Positions 33,647 through 46,217 of a stretch of DNA of 64,000 nucleotides are shown piece by piece. Below the pieces are notes generated by a model. It was not told the origin of the DNA. It searched no databases and was given only the letters and a program-made list of their open reading frames with translations. This stretch comes from Aquificota bacterium (lineage in GTDB: Bacteria > Aquificota > Aquificia > Aquificales > Aquificaceae). How positions within the stretch are numbered: the stretch's first letter is position 1; each line of letters opens with the position of its first letter. The DNA lies in assembly GCA_013153495.1 (NCBI GenBank), contig JAADEH010000012.1:666544-730543 (forward strand). Reading direction: 5' to 3'. The position numbers and the translations under genes are program-made.

Positions 33647-33662
33647 AACCGCTTTTGCGGTT
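33647..33662. promoter_or_regulatory. Palindrome AACCGC/GCGGTT upstream of the sigma-54 promoter
   Basis: AACCGC TTTT GCGGTT is a perfect 6-bp inverted repeat about 110-125 bp before the predicted sigma-54 start, a normal position for an enhancer-binding protein site. It is not followed by a T-run on either strand, so a terminator is unlikely. Confidence 0.4.
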
Positions 33663-33679
33663 GATACAAAACAAAAAGA

Positions 33680-33698
33680 AATTGTAAAGAGAAATTAC
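33680..33698. promoter_or_regulatory. Palindrome TTGTAA/TTACAA upstream of the sigma-54 promoter
   Basis: TTGTAA AGAGAAA TTACAA is a 6-bp inverted repeat about 140-160 bp before the predicted sigma-54 start. It is either an activator site or a weak terminator for prfB, since TTTCTTTTTG follows it on the minus strand. Confidence 0.35.
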
Positions 33699-33719
33699 AA
33701 ATTTTAAACGAGATTTACA

Positions 33720-34817
33720 TTAATTCTTCTTTGCATTCCACTTGAGATACTGCTCTATAAACTCATCTATTTCCCCGTCCATAACCGCATCTACATTGCC
33801 GGTTTCGTAGCCGGTTCTCAGGTCCTTTATCATGCGGTAGGGGTGAAACACGTAGGACCTTATCTGATGACCCCAGCCGATGTCGGTCTTTTCACCCTCG
33901 AGTTCCTTTTTCTTCTTTTCGAGCTTTTCCTGTTCCAGCTGGTAGAGTTTTGCCTTAAGAAGCTCAAGAGCCTTCCTTCTGTTCTGAAACTGGGACCTCT
34001 CCTGCTGACAGGAAACAACTATACCCGTGGGAAGGTGGGTTATCCTCACCGCAGTGTCCGTTTTGTTAACGTATTGACCGCCCGCACCGGAAGCCCTGAA
34101 GGTTTCTATCTTCAAATCCTCGTCCTTTATATCTATCTTTATGTCCTCGTCTATCTGAGGCATAACCGACACCGCAGCAAAGGAAGTGTGCCTCCTTGCG
34201 TTGGCATCGAAGGGGGAAATCCTCACGAGCCTGTGAACCCCCTGCTCACCTTTAAGGTATCCGTAAGCGTAGGGACCCTTAATGAGCATCGTAACGCTCT
34301 TTATTCCAGCCACATCGTCGGGTGTTATGTCAACTATCTCCACATCGTATCCCTTCCTCTCTGCCCACCTGCGATACATCCTAAAGAGCATGTCCGCCCA
34401 GTCGCAAGCTTCCGTTCCACCCGCACCCGCCTGTATGGTCAGGTAGGCATTTTTCGGGTCCATCTCTCCCGAAAGATACGTCTTGAGTTCAAGCTCTTTG
34501 AGCTTCTTATCGAGTGTTTCCATCTCCTCTTCGAGGATAGACCAGGTATCCGTATCCTCCTCCGGAGTTATAGCGGAAAGGTCCTCCACATCCGCAAGGC
34601 TTTTCTCTATTCCTTCCAGGGACTCCAAGGTCTCCTCAAGCCACTTTCTCCTCTGAATAGTCTGTTTTGCCTTATCCTGGTCCTCCCAGAAACCCTGTTT
34701 GGACATAATATCGTCTATTTTTGAAAGCTCTTCCCTGAGTTCCTCGGGATTGAGAACCTTCTTAACGTCCTCAAAACGACCCCTTAAGTCCTCTATCTTA
34801 CCCTTAAGTTCCAACAT
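33720..34817 (-). CDS. prfB: Peptide chain release factor 2
   Basis: Reads UGA and UAA stops. The 365 residues include the stop-codon tripeptide SPF ([12 protein letters not shown]) and the catalytic GGQ loop ([18 protein letters not shown]). The N-terminus ([15 protein letters not shown]) runs in one frame through the position where many bacteria have a programmed +1 frameshift; none is needed here. The gene stands alone, followed by the 195-bp regulatory gap. Confidence 0.96.
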   Translation of the reverse strand: MLELKGKIEDLRGRFEDVKKVLNPEELREELSKIDDIMSKQGFWEDQDKAKQTIQRRKWLEETLESLEGIEKSLADVEDLSAITPEEDTDTWSILEEEMETLDKKLKELELKTYLSGEMDPKNAYLTIQAGAGGTEACDWADMLFRMYRRWAERKGYDVEIVDITPDDVAGIKSVTMLIKGPYAYGYLKGEQGVHRLVRISPFDANARRHTSFAAVSVMPQIDEDIKIDIKDEDLKIETFRASGAGGQYVNKTDTAVRITHLPTGIVVSCQQERSQFQNRRKALELLKAKLYQLEQEKLEKKKKELEGEKTDIGWGHQIRSYVFHPYRMIKDLRTGYETGNVDAVMDGEIDEFIEQYLKWNAKKN

Positions 34818-34855
34818 CTCTTTTTAATTTAATACAGGGAAGTTTCTATGGGATC

Positions 34856-35062
34856 TCAGTCAACTACCTTGTATCCCCACTCTTCCACAGACTTCTTAAT
34901 GGTTTCAAAGGGGACATCACCTTCGAGCTGAACCTTTACAGTTCCCGTATCCAGAAAAACCTCAACCTTGGACACGCCCTCTACGGAAGATACCGCACGC
35001 TGAACCGTGTTTACGCAGTGCTGGCAGGTCATACCCTGAACCTTGAACTCTATTTCTTTCAT
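34856..35062 (-). CDS. Heavy-metal-associated domain protein (CopZ-like)
   Basis: A 68-residue ferredoxin-like HMA domain with the metal motif GMTCQHCVNTV. It binds and passes on Cu(I) or a similar ion in the cytoplasm. No copper ATPase is adjacent; it lies between prfB and the DksA-type gene on the same strand. Mercury-type or cadmium-type HMA proteins cannot be excluded. Confidence 0.88.
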   Translation of the reverse strand: MKEIEFKVQGMTCQHCVNTVQRAVSSVEGVSKVEVFLDTGTVKVQLEGDVPFETIKKSVEEWGYKVVD

Positions 35063-35077
35063 GTAGATTATTTTACT

Positions 35078-35515
35078 TCAGGCTTCCCCTATGTCTTCCC
35101 TTTCTATCTCTATGTCCTCGGTGAGCATAGGCTCAAAACCGTAGGAAGGCATAAAGGTTCCGGACTCCCTCTCCACCTCTTCCGCACACTGTGCACAGTA
35201 TCTGGTCCAGGGAATTGCACACAACCTCTCAAAGTTTATTTCCACACCGCAGTTCTCACATATACCATAGGAACCCTTTTCTATCTTCTTAAGAGCGTAA
35301 TCTATCTCCTTGAGGTTGTTTATCTCTATCTGGGAGAGGTTGTCCAAAAGCTCCTCCGTATAGGTCATCTGCCCTATGTCCTCCCAGTCCCTCGGTTCCT
35401 TAGACTCCTCCTCGAGCCTCTGCTGGGTCTCTTCCTTTGCGAGATACCTGTCGAGGATTTTAGACTTTTCCTCCAGGAGCCTCCTCTTGCATTCCTCAAG
35501 TTGTTCTTTTTCCAT
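35078..35515 (-). CDS. DksA/TraR family zinc-finger regulator
   Basis: A 145-residue protein with an N-terminal coiled coil (LEECKRRLLEEKSKILDRYLAKEE) and a C-terminal C4 zinc finger (CENCGVEINFERLCAIPWTRYCAQC), the DksA/TraR layout. DksA proteins bind RNA polymerase through the secondary channel and modulate transcription with ppGpp. The coiled-coil tip lacks the obvious DxxDxA of E. coli DksA, so ppGpp synergy is uncertain. The ATG follows AGGAGG. Confidence 0.88.
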   Translation of the reverse strand: MEKEQLEECKRRLLEEKSKILDRYLAKEETQQRLEEESKEPRDWEDIGQMTYTEELLDNLSQIEINNLKEIDYALKKIEKGSYGICENCGVEINFERLCAIPWTRYCAQCAEEVERESGTFMPSYGFEPMLTEDIEIEREDIGEA

Positions 35516-35575
35516 ATCCTCCTCCTTGTCCCATAGTTGAAAGTATAATATTATAGATACACAACATAATTTGTC

Positions 35576-37748
35576 ATGTTTAAAAAGTTATTGATACTCT
35601 TGGGAATTCTTTTTGTAATATCGACCGCCTTAGTGGGATATTTTCTGTTTTCCATATACTCCTCCCTACCCGACGTCAAGCGACTCGAGAACTGGACTCC
35701 TCCCCAATCTTCGATAGTTTTCGACTACAAAGACAGACCCTACGGGGACATAGGAGTCCAAAAGAGATTCTACGTTAGCATAGACGAGGTCCCCGAGACC
35801 GTCATTTACGCCTTCGTTGCAGCGGAAGACAGAAACTTCTTCTCCCACCCTGGAGTTGACATAGGAGCCATAATCAGAGCCATGATAGCCAACATCAAAG
35901 CAGGCAGGGTAGTTCAGGGGGGAAGCACCATAACCCAGCAGTTGGCAAAAAACCTCTTTCTAACAAAAGAGAGAACCCTCAAGAGAAAGCTAAAGGAAGC
36001 CCTCCTCGCCATAAAAATAGAAAGAACTTTCGACAAGAAGAAGATACTGGAACTCTATCTTAACCAGATTTACCTCGGGAACGGTGCCTACGGTGTGGAA
36101 GCCGCATCGAGGGTTTACTTCGGAAAGCACATCAGTGAGGTTACCCTCGAAGAGGCAGCGCTCCTCGCGGGACTTCCCAAAGCACCCTCCAGGTTTAACC
36201 CCTTCGTAAACCCGGAGTTGGCAAAGATAAGAAGAGACTATGTTCTCAGAAGAATGCTCGAAGAAGGTTTCATAACCCAAGAAGAATACGAAATTGCGGT
36301 AAACAAACCCATAGAAGTCAAAAGGGAAAACAAATACAAAATGTCCGACTACGTTCTGGACATGATTAAGGAATACCTCATAGACCGATACGGGGACATA
36401 GCTCTCAAAGGTGGACTCAGGATATACACCACCATAGACAAAGACCTCCAGACCCTTGCGGTCGGTTCCCTTAAGAAAGGACTCGAGAGGATAGCTGAGC
36501 TGAACGGTTTTCCCAAACTCCCCGAGTCCGAGGACGACATGGCTCACCTCTTCGAAACCCAGGACACCAAATTCGTTCACGGAAAGATATACGTAGGAAA
36601 GATAGAGTCTTTAGAGGACCGCTTCGCGGTGGTTAAGTTAGGAGACAAAACTTTCAAAGTTGACCTCAAAGGTCTCAACTTCAACGGGAGAAGGTATCTC
36701 TTCCTAAAGCTCAAAAGAAGAGGAAAAACCTGGAAAGCGGAACTTATGCCCGACCTCCAGGGAGCCTTCGTGAGCCTCGACGTCCACACGGGAGCCATAA
36801 GAGCCATAGTAGGTGGATACTCCTACGCATACAGCCCCTACAATCGAGCGATTAAGGCTAAGAGACAACCCGGCTCAGCCATAAAACCCATAATATACCT
36901 CTCCGCCCTTCTTAAAGGGGAGACCCAAATATCCTCCGTGGACGCAAGACCCAGAACCTTCTACAATCCCGCAACGGGAGAAGAGTGGACACCCAAGAAC
37001 TACAACAACGAAGAGTATTCCATAGTTACCCTCAGACAAGCCCTGGCAAAAAGCATAAACACCGCCAGCGTCAACCTGCTGGACAAGCTCGGTTTTGAAA
37101 TCGTCCTGAGCGTAGGGGAAAAGGTAGGACTGAAGAACTTAAAACCCTACTACTCCCTCGCCCTCGGGACCGTTGAAGTTACCCCTCTCCAGCTTACCTC
37201 CGCCTACCAAGTCTTTGCCAACCTCGGAACGAAGTGTAAACCCTTCCTGATAAGGATGGTCTTGGACGAAGAAGGGAATGTTTTAGAAGAGAACACACCA
37301 ATGTGTGAGGAAGTCCTTCCCCCTCAAGAGACGAGGGTTTTGGTGGATATGCTCCGAGCTGTGATACTCGAAGGAACCGCAAGAAGTGCCCGCAATCTAC
37401 CCCGCATCGTGGCAGGAAAAACGGGAACAACCGACGATTACATGGATGCCTGGTTTATAGGCTTTTCACCCTACATAGTGGCAGGGGTGTGGGTAGGATA
37501 CGATATAAAGATGTCCTTGGGAGACAGGATGTCCGGCTCAAGAGTCGCCCTGCCTATATGGAAAGATTTCATGGCTGTCGCAGCACCCAAGTATCCCGAC
37601 GACGACTTCCCCCTTCCGGAAGGGACCGTGGTTATTCCCATAAACCCCCAGGACTACGTTATAGCGGACGAAACCTGCCCCGGTGTGGATATGGTCTTCG
37701 TAGAGGGAACCGAGCCGAAGCTCACCTGTTCAGACCTGAGATCCATAA

Positions 37749-37762
<14 letters not shown>
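35576..37762 (+). CDS. mrcA: Penicillin-binding protein 1A
   Basis: Bifunctional class A PBP, 728 residues, anchored by one N-terminal helix (LLILLGILFVISTALVGYFLF). Glycosyltransferase motifs EDRNFFSHPGVD and GGSTITQQLAKNLFL precede GNGAYGVEAASRVYFGK. An OB-like insert lies near residues 300-390. The transpeptidase has SAIKPI (serine box, active-site Ser), SIN and KTGTTDDY. It makes and cross-links peptidoglycan. It overlaps the uspA gene by 14 bp. Confidence 0.96.
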
Positions 37763-40974
<3,212 letters not shown>

Positions 40975-40979
40975 TTATA

Positions 40980-41687
40980 TTATAACCTGTAATAAACATA
41001 CCTTCCACAGGTGGGGCATCTCTCTATTGAATTCTCCTTTAACATTTTAGAAAAGAGAACTTCCGGAACCTTTATACCACAGCCCGTGCATATACCCTCC
41101 TCCACAGGGACGACCACAAGACTCTCATAATGTTCCTTTGCCTCGTCATAAAACCTAACCACGCTGTCATCTAAGGACGATTTCTTTCTCTCAAGTTCCT
41201 CTTTTAAGCTATTTAGCTTTCTCAAAGCCACATCTTTTTCGTATTTTAAGTCCTCAAGTTCCTCCTCTATTTCTCTTACTCTTTTGTCAATTTTCGGTTT
41301 TTTGTCCTCTATTTCTCTTTTTAACTTTTTAAGTTCCTTTTGCAGGTCATCAAGCTGGTAGGACTTCTTAAGAATGTTGTCCTCGTGCTTAGCCTTCTCC
41401 TTAAGAAGAGCCTTATACTCCACGTCCTTTTTAACTAAAGCCATTTTCTCCTCGGTCTTCCGGAGCATTTCCTCCTCAAGCTCTATCTCCTCTCTGAGGT
41501 TTTTTATGTCCTTCTCGAGCTTATCCCTCTTCTCAAGAAGGGAGCTTAGTTGTCCCTTTAAGGTTTCTAACTCCGACCTGAGCTGTTCCTCCTCTTGGTG
41601 TATCCTGCCAAGCCTTTTTTCTATGCGGAGAATTTCCTGCTCGACTTCCTGCAACTGAAGTATAGCTTTCAGCTGTTCTTTCGTCAT
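40980..41687 (-). CDS. Coiled-coil zinc-ribbon protein (DUF164/zf-RING_7)
   Basis: A 235-residue protein: a long antiparallel coiled coil (about residues 5-180, dense in E, K and L heptads) followed by a C4 zinc ribbon (CTGCGIKVPEVLFSKM and ERCPTCGRYVYY). Proteins of this layout occur widely and one (CdsZ) has been linked to nucleic-acid-related functions; the role here is unknown. It is encoded upstream of gyrB with a 8-bp gap. Confidence 0.85.
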   Translation of the reverse strand: MTKEQLKAILQLQEVEQEILRIEKRLGRIHQEEEQLRSELETLKGQLSSLLEKRDKLEKDIKNLREEIELEEEMLRKTEEKMALVKKDVEYKALLKEKAKHEDNILKKSYQLDDLQKELKKLKREIEDKKPKIDKRVREIEEELEDLKYEKDVALRKLNSLKEELERKKSSLDDSVVRFYDEAKEHYESLVVVPVEEGICTGCGIKVPEVLFSKMLKENSIERCPTCGRYVYYRL

Positions 41688-41692
41688 AACCT

Positions 41693-42274
41693 TTATTTTA
41701 AGTCAGAGTATTCCAAAAGCTTAATTTCGTAAGAGTTTCCTTCCACATCCCGTCTGTATAGGTATATGGGAAGGGAAGCCTGCGGGGACAAACACACCTC
41801 GAACACCCTGTTGTCCTTAACGCTTATCCGGATACTGTATCCTTTAAGTTCTCCCTCTTCGCATTCCGTTACGACCCTTCGGGTGTTTTCATCTATCTCA
41901 TAAATGCCGGGTGTTAAGTTCAGCGATGCCGAGGTAAGGGCTTTTACCACACCCCTTGAAAAGATGGTTTTCCCCAAAGGTATAAGCCAGTAGTGGTCAA
42001 AATACATCCTTATAGTTATAAAGTCCGCAACCTCCTTTGCATGAGAAAACCTACGCTCAACAATCCCCTCCCAATTTCTGTATCTACCTGTGATAGATAC
42101 CAGAAAGCCTTCCCGCTGACTTCTGATTACAATCTCGAATAAAGCGGTGTTCTTCGTCCCTCTGAAGTTCTCCTCATAGGAAAACAAGTATCTCTCGTAG
42201 GATTTGAATTCGTAGGGTTTTATAGTTTGTGAAAAGGCAAGCGCTATCAGAATTACAAGAAGCAGGAGTTTCAT
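41693..42274 (-). CDS. Exported protein of unknown function
   Basis: A 193-residue protein with a signal peptide (LLLLVILIALAFSQ). The mature part is beta-rich (ALFEIVIRSQREGFLVSITGRY). It resembles DUF3108-type periplasmic proteins in size and strand pattern, but I am not certain of the family. It lies 5 bp downstream of the tRNA gene on the same strand and 5 bp upstream of the zinc-ribbon gene. Confidence 0.68.
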   Translation of the reverse strand: MKLLLLVILIALAFSQTIKPYEFKSYERYLFSYEENFRGTKNTALFEIVIRSQREGFLVSITGRYRNWEGIVERRFSHAKEVADFITIRMYFDHYWLIPLGKTIFSRGVVKALTSASLNLTPGIYEIDENTRRVVTECEEGELKGYSIRISVKDNRVFEVCLSPQASLPIYLYRRDVEGNSYEIKLLEYSDLK

Positions 42275-42278
42275 CTTA

Positions 42279-42351
42279 TGGGCGCGGGAGGACTCGAACC
42301 CCCAACCGGGCGGTTATGAGCCGCCCGCTCTGCCAATTGAGCTACGCGCCC
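42279..42351 (-). tRNA. tRNA with CAT anticodon (probably elongator tRNA-Met)
   Basis: The minus strand folds into a full cloverleaf: 7-bp acceptor stem GGGCGCG/CGCGCCC, D-stem GCTC/GAGC, 5-bp anticodon stem GGCGG/CCGCC with loop CTCATAA, and T-loop TTCGAGT. The paired 1-72 position and the C-G at 29-41 exclude the initiator. tRNA-Ile(CAU) cannot be excluded without genome-wide comparison. CCA is not encoded. Confidence 0.92.
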
Positions 42352-42395
42352 TGCCAGACCATATATTATAGTATCTATCCGCCCTACCTTCAACC

Positions 42396-42587
42396 TTATC
42401 TCTTTCCCTTTTGACCGCTTCCTTTCTCCTTTAAGCCCTTTTTCTGGCTGGGTTTGTTTTGCTCGGATTTTTTACTCGCGTTGGAGGACTGAACCTTGTC
42501 CAGAAGGATACTACCGTTATAGGTCTGGCTCTGAGCGCCAAAGGCGAAAAAGGATACAGCAAGAAGAACAATTAAAATTCTCCCCAT
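42396..42587 (-). CDS. Small exported basic protein
   Basis: A 63-residue protein with a signal peptide (LIVLLAVSFFAFGAQS) and a short mature part rich in Ser, Lys, Gln and Gly (SQKKGLKEKGSGQKGKR). No family is recognised and no Shine-Dalgarno precedes the ATG. It is supported by the signal peptide and by filling a gap between the tRNA and the Fe-S gene. Confidence 0.5.
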   Translation of the reverse strand: MGRILIVLLAVSFFAFGAQSQTYNGSILLDKVQSSNASKKSEQNKPSQKKGLKEKGSGQKGKR

Positions 42588-42597
42588 ATAGGGAAAT

Positions 42598-43113
42598 TTA
42601 ATTTGAAAAAACTTCTCTGTAAAGTTCCGAATCTATGCGTCTCGCTCTGTGCCTTTCTCTTGGAAGCTCATCCACATGGACAAAGTATAGGCAGTTAGTA
42701 ACGCACTTGGAAACGCAGGAGGGGAGAAGTCCTTTCTCCACCCTCTTGTAACAGTAGTCGCACTTTTCCACCTTCATGGTGGCAGGGTTGAAGGTAATAG
42801 CTCCATAGGGACAGGCTATTATGCAGGCTTTACAACCTATGCAGAGAGTCTCTTCGAGAAAGACTATACCGTCTTCTTGTCGCTTCTTCATGGCTGAGGT
42901 GGGGCATGCCATGACGCAGGGAGCAGGGTCGCAGTGAAAGCAGTTCATAGGCAGAAAGAAACCGTCAGGTTTGTCGGATATGCCCTCGATGCGAAACACT
43001 TTCATAGGTCTTATGCCGAGCTTCTCAAGTCCTTTTTCCTGAAGGCATGCTACTTCACAGGACAGGCATCCTATACATCTGTCGAGGTCTATGAGCATTA
43101 CGGGCTTCTTCAT
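42598..43113 (-). CDS. Four-cluster [4Fe-4S] electron-transfer protein (DmsB/PsrB type)
   Basis: A 171-residue soluble protein with 16 cysteines arranged for four [4Fe-4S] clusters: CIGCLSCEVAC, CFHCDPAPCVMACP, CIGCKACIIACP and CDYCYKRVEKGLLPSC with later Cys. Proteins of this class are electron-transfer subunits of molybdopterin oxidoreductases, but no catalytic or membrane subunit is near. It ends the ribosomal/rpoA operon, overlapping yggT by 4 bp. Confidence 0.88.
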   Translation of the reverse strand: MKKPVMLIDLDRCIGCLSCEVACLQEKGLEKLGIRPMKVFRIEGISDKPDGFFLPMNCFHCDPAPCVMACPTSAMKKRQEDGIVFLEETLCIGCKACIIACPYGAITFNPATMKVEKCDYCYKRVEKGLLPSCVSKCVTNCLYFVHVDELPRERHRARRIDSELYREVFSN

Positions 43114-43349
43114 CTGCCTATCGCTCTATCTATAAGTATGAGGATAAATATGAGTATCATGGGGGAAATGTCTATGCCTCCCATATTGGGAAGAACCTGC
43201 CTTATGGGTCGTAGCATAGGTTCAACTATTCTGTCCAAGAGTTCGTAGAACCTGCTTTCCCTGATTTGAGGTATCCAGGACCCGAGGGCATGAATAAAAA
43301 CGAGTATTATGAGAAGCTGGATAAGAAGATGAACGAGCTTGACGAGCAT
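43110..43349 (-). CDS. YggT family membrane protein
   Basis: A 79-residue integral membrane protein with two hydrophobic segments (LLIQLLIILVFIHALGSW and ILIFILILIDRAIG) around a conserved EPMLRPIRQVLPNMGGIDISP. YggT proteins are linked to osmotic shock and cell-envelope or chloroplast division roles in other organisms. It is encoded 1 bp after rplQ. Confidence 0.88.
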   Translation of the reverse strand: MLVKLVHLLIQLLIILVFIHALGSWIPQIRESRFYELLDRIVEPMLRPIRQVLPNMGGIDISPMILIFILILIDRAIGR

Positions 43350-43350
43350 T

Positions 43351-43707
43351 CTACTCTACCCATTCGAGGATAGCCATCTCCGCACAGTCGCCCTTTCTCC
43401 TGTCGGGGAGCTTTATTACTCTCGTGTAGCCTCCGTTTCTGTCTTCGAAGCGGGGAGCTATATCCTCAAAGAGCTTCCTGACAGCTTCCTTGTCGGGGAG
43501 AAGCTCCAAAGCTCTCCTGCGTGAGGCAAGGTCTCCCTTCTTTCCGAGGGTAACGAGTTTCTCCACAAAACCTCTAACAGCCTTCGCTCTCTGGACGGTT
43601 GTCTCAATCCTTTCCTCGAGGATTAGAGACCTCGCAAGGCTTCTGTATAGAGCAAGCCTTTGCTCTTTAGTCCTATCAAACTTTTTCTTCTTTACCTTGT
43701 GCCTCAT
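43351..43707 (-). CDS. rplQ: 50S ribosomal protein L17
   Basis: Ribosomal protein bL17, 118 residues. The conserved N-terminus [20 protein letters not shown] is followed by a core ending in the family's [20 protein letters not shown]. It follows rpoA by 6 bp, the normal alpha-operon order. Confidence 0.97.
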   Translation of the reverse strand: MRHKVKKKKFDRTKEQRLALYRSLARSLILEERIETTVQRAKAVRGFVEKLVTLGKKGDLASRRRALELLPDKEAVRKLFEDIAPRFEDRNGGYTRVIKLPDRRKGDCAEMAILEWVE

Positions 43708-43713
43708 CTCTCA

Positions 43714-44664
43714 TCACCTCTTGCTTTCTATATTTATGCCGAGCTGAAGTCCCATCTGCTTCAGGGCTTCCTTTATCTCCGCTAAGGCTTTTCTTCCTAT
43801 GTTCTTGGTGCTCTTTAGCTCCTCCTCCGTCATTTGAACGAGGTCTCCTATGGTGGTTATTCCCATTCTCTTTAGGGAGTTGAGCGCTCTCTGGGATATG
43901 TCGAGTTCTTCTATGGAGAGGGTGAGTTTTTCGGAAAGCTCGTCAACGGGAATAGGCTCTTCGAGGGTAGGCACTTCGTAGGATATGTGCTCAAGCAGGG
44001 CAAGGTGCCTCTGTAAAATTCCTACCGCTTCTTTTACAACCTCCTCCGGGGTTTTAGTCCCGTCGGTAACTATTTCCATGGTGAGCTTCTCGTAATCCGT
44101 TTTCTCTCCTACTCTGGTTTGTTCTATCTTGTAGCTGACGAGTTTCACGGGTGAAAAGTCTGCATCGAGCAGTATCCAACCGGTCTCTCCTATGGTCTCC
44201 ATCTCTTCCGCAAGGACGTATCCCTTTCCTCTTTCTATCCTAATTTCCGCATTCAGCTCCACTTCGGGGTCCGTTATGGTAGCTATAACCTTGTCGGGGT
44301 TGGCAACTTCTACGTTGGGTGGGAGTGTTATGTCAGAAGCCTTTACTTCTCCTTCCCCCTTTTTCTTCAGATAAAGAACTTCCACGTCGGAGTCTTTGAG
44401 GTTAAACCTGACACCTTTTATGTTGGCTATAATTTCCACCACATCTTCTGCCACACCCTCGAGGGAGGAAAACTCGTGATAAACTCCGTATATCTTCACC
44501 GCGGTAACTGCGGTTCCGGATATGGACGAAAGGAGAACCCTTCTCAAAGCGTTTCCGAGGGTTGTTCCAAAACCTCTTTCTAAGGGTTCAACTACGAAAA
44601 TCCCCCTGTCCTTCTCTTTCTGCTCCCAATAAATTTTGCTCGGAAATACGAACTCGTTCAGCAT
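43714..44664 (-). CDS. rpoA: DNA-directed RNA polymerase subunit alpha
   Basis: RNA polymerase alpha, 316 residues. The N-terminal dimerisation domain has VEPLERGFGTTLGNALRRVLLSS. The C-terminal domain (LKRMGITTIGDLVQMTEEELKSTKNIG) contacts activators and UP elements. Between rpsD and rplQ as in most bacteria. Confidence 0.98.
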   Translation of the reverse strand: MLNEFVFPSKIYWEQKEKDRGIFVVEPLERGFGTTLGNALRRVLLSSISGTAVTAVKIYGVYHEFSSLEGVAEDVVEIIANIKGVRFNLKDSDVEVLYLKKKGEGEVKASDITLPPNVEVANPDKVIATITDPEVELNAEIRIERGKGYVLAEEMETIGETGWILLDADFSPVKLVSYKIEQTRVGEKTDYEKLTMEIVTDGTKTPEEVVKEAVGILQRHLALLEHISYEVPTLEEPIPVDELSEKLTLSIEELDISQRALNSLKRMGITTIGDLVQMTEEELKSTKNIGRKALAEIKEALKQMGLQLGINIESKR

Positions 44665-44679
44665 CCAACAACCTCCAAA

Positions 44680-45315
44680 TTAAACCTTAGAGTAGAACTC
44701 GATAATATACTGGACATTAACAGGTATCTCCAAATACTCGGATACGTTCTCGGGGAGCTTGAGAACCTTTCCTCTGAAGTTGTCCTTGTCAAGCTCGAGC
44801 CATTCGGGAACGCTTCTCGGGTCTATGTTTTCGAGGTTCTCCTTAACAAAGGGTATGTTTCTGGACTTGGGTTTTATCTCTATTATGTCTCCCGGTTCCA
44901 CTTCGTAGTGGGGTATGTCAACCTTCTTGCCATTTACGAGTATGTGTCCGTGAGCTACGAGCTGACGTGCCTGCCTGCGGGTTGTAGCAAAGCCGAGCCT
45001 ATAGACCACGTTGTCGAGCCTTCTTTCCAGAAGCTGGAGAAGAACCTCACCGGTGTTTTCCTTAGACTTAGCTGCAAGGTCAAAGTATCTCTTGAACTGC
45101 TTTTCCCTCAGACCTCCGTATAGGTATTTGAGCTTTTGTTTTTCCATAAGACGGAGTCCGTATTCGCTGAGCTTTCTTCTCCTTCCTTTGGTTCTTCCGT
45201 GCTGTCCCGGGGGAAAGTTTCTCCTCTGAAGTATCCGCGGAGCGGATTTTTTACCGGAAACTACAACTCCAAACCTTCTGTCTATCTTTACCCAAGGTCC
45301 TATGTATCTTCCCAT
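44680..45315 (-). CDS. rpsD: 30S ribosomal protein S4
   Basis: Ribosomal protein uS4, 211 residues, a primary 16S binder and in some bacteria a translational repressor of its operon. The track ORF extends 10 codons upstream; the ATG at 45315 overlaps the rpsK stop (TAATG) and gives the standard [16 protein letters not shown]. The S4 RNA-binding region is [33 protein letters not shown]. Confidence 0.97.
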   Translation of the reverse strand: MGRYIGPWVKIDRRFGVVVSGKKSAPRILQRRNFPPGQHGRTKGRRRKLSEYGLRLMEKQKLKYLYGGLREKQFKRYFDLAAKSKENTGEVLLQLLERRLDNVVYRLGFATTRRQARQLVAHGHILVNGKKVDIPHYEVEPGDIIEIKPKSRNIPFVKENLENIDPRSVPEWLELDKDNFRGKVLKLPENVSEYLEIPVNVQYIIEFYSKV

Positions 45316-45692
45316 TACACTCTCCTCCTCGCAGGCGGTCTGCAACCGTTATGGGGTATGGGAGTAACATCCCTTATTGCGGTTACCTTGATACCGGAGG
45401 CAAAAACAGCTCTCAGAGCGGATTCTCTTCCCGCTCCTGGACCCTTTACCCACACTTCCGCCTCCTGAAGTCCGAACTCGTTTACCGCTCTTCTGAGAGC
45501 TTTCTGGGCTGCGAGCTGTGCGGCGTAAGGGGTGCTCTTTCTCGTTCCTTTAAATCCTACGGTTCCTCCGCTTTCCCATACTATAGTATTACCCTGCGGG
45601 TCCGTTATGTTGATTATAGTGTTGTTAAAGGTGGTGTGGATGTGTATTATCCCCTTGCTTACCGTTCTCTTCTGTTTTTTCTTCCTCGCCAT
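45315..45692 (-). CDS. rpsK: 30S ribosomal protein S11
   Basis: Ribosomal protein uS11, 125 residues, on the platform of the small subunit. The signatures [35 protein letters not shown], and the C-terminal [23 protein letters not shown] match the family end to end. Confidence 0.98.
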   Translation of the reverse strand: MARKKKQKRTVSKGIIHIHTTFNNTIINITDPQGNTIVWESGGTVGFKGTRKSTPYAAQLAAQKALRRAVNEFGLQEAEVWVKGPGAGRESALRAVFASGIKVTAIRDVTPIPHNGCRPPARRRV

Positions 45693-45703
45693 CTACGTCC
45701 TCC

Positions 45704-46081
45704 TTACTTACCCTTCTTCTTTATACCGCCCACAGACCTTCTTCTACCCTTTCGGGTGCGGGCATTGGTTCTCGTCTGCTGTCCACGCACGGGAAGACCT
45801 CTGGCATGCCTGAGACCTCTGTAACATCCCATGTCCATAAGCCTCTTTATGTTCAGCTGAACTTCCCTTCTGAGGTCTCCTTCCACTTTGTAGTGTTCGT
45901 CTATAAACTTTCTGAGGGTGTTAAGCTCCTCGGGTGTTAATTCTCCCACTCTCTTCTTGCAGTCAATCCCCGTGGACTCGCATATCTCTTTAACCCTTGT
46001 CTTGCCTATACCGTATATGTAGGTGAGCGCTATCTCTAACCTCTTGTGGTCGGGCAAATCTACACCTGCTATCCTTGCCAT
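45704..46081 (-). CDS. rpsM: 30S ribosomal protein S13
   Basis: Ribosomal protein uS13, 125 residues, in the head of the 30S subunit and contacting P-site tRNA. It has the family N-terminus [14 protein letters not shown] and the helix-two-turn-helix segment [17 protein letters not shown], with [20 protein letters not shown] near the basic tail. Confidence 0.98.
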   Translation of the reverse strand: MARIAGVDLPDHKRLEIALTYIYGIGKTRVKEICESTGIDCKKRVGELTPEELNTLRKFIDEHYKVEGDLRREVQLNIKRLMDMGCYRGLRHARGLPVRGQQTRTNARTRKGRRRSVGGIKKKGK

Positions 46082-46093
46082 CTCAGACCTCCA

Positions 46094-46207
46094 TTAACCT
46101 TGCTTCTGCTTGTGTTTCGGGTTTTCACATATCACATAAACTTTACCTTTTCTCCTGATTATCTTGCACTTGGCACACCTCTTCTTGACAGAAGCTCTAA
46201 CCTTCAT
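46094..46207 (-). CDS. rpmJ: 50S ribosomal protein L36
   Basis: A 37-residue protein too short for the ORF track, read directly from the minus strand: [16 protein letters not shown] at the N-terminus and a zinc-binding pattern C11, C14, C27 and H32 (CENPKH). This is the zinc form of bL36. Between infA and rpsM as expected. Confidence 0.95.
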   Translation of the reverse strand: MKVRASVKKRCAKCKIIRRKGKVYVICENPKHKQKQG

Positions 46208-46217
46208 AACGACCTCC

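Noticed and set aside
33647-33662. Palindrome as terminator of prfB
   Set aside because: No T-run follows on the minus strand; its distance to the sigma-54 promoter fits an upstream activator site better.
42279-42351. Initiator tRNA-Met
   Set aside because: The 1-72 pair is formed and the anticodon stem lacks three consecutive G-C pairs, both contrary to initiators.
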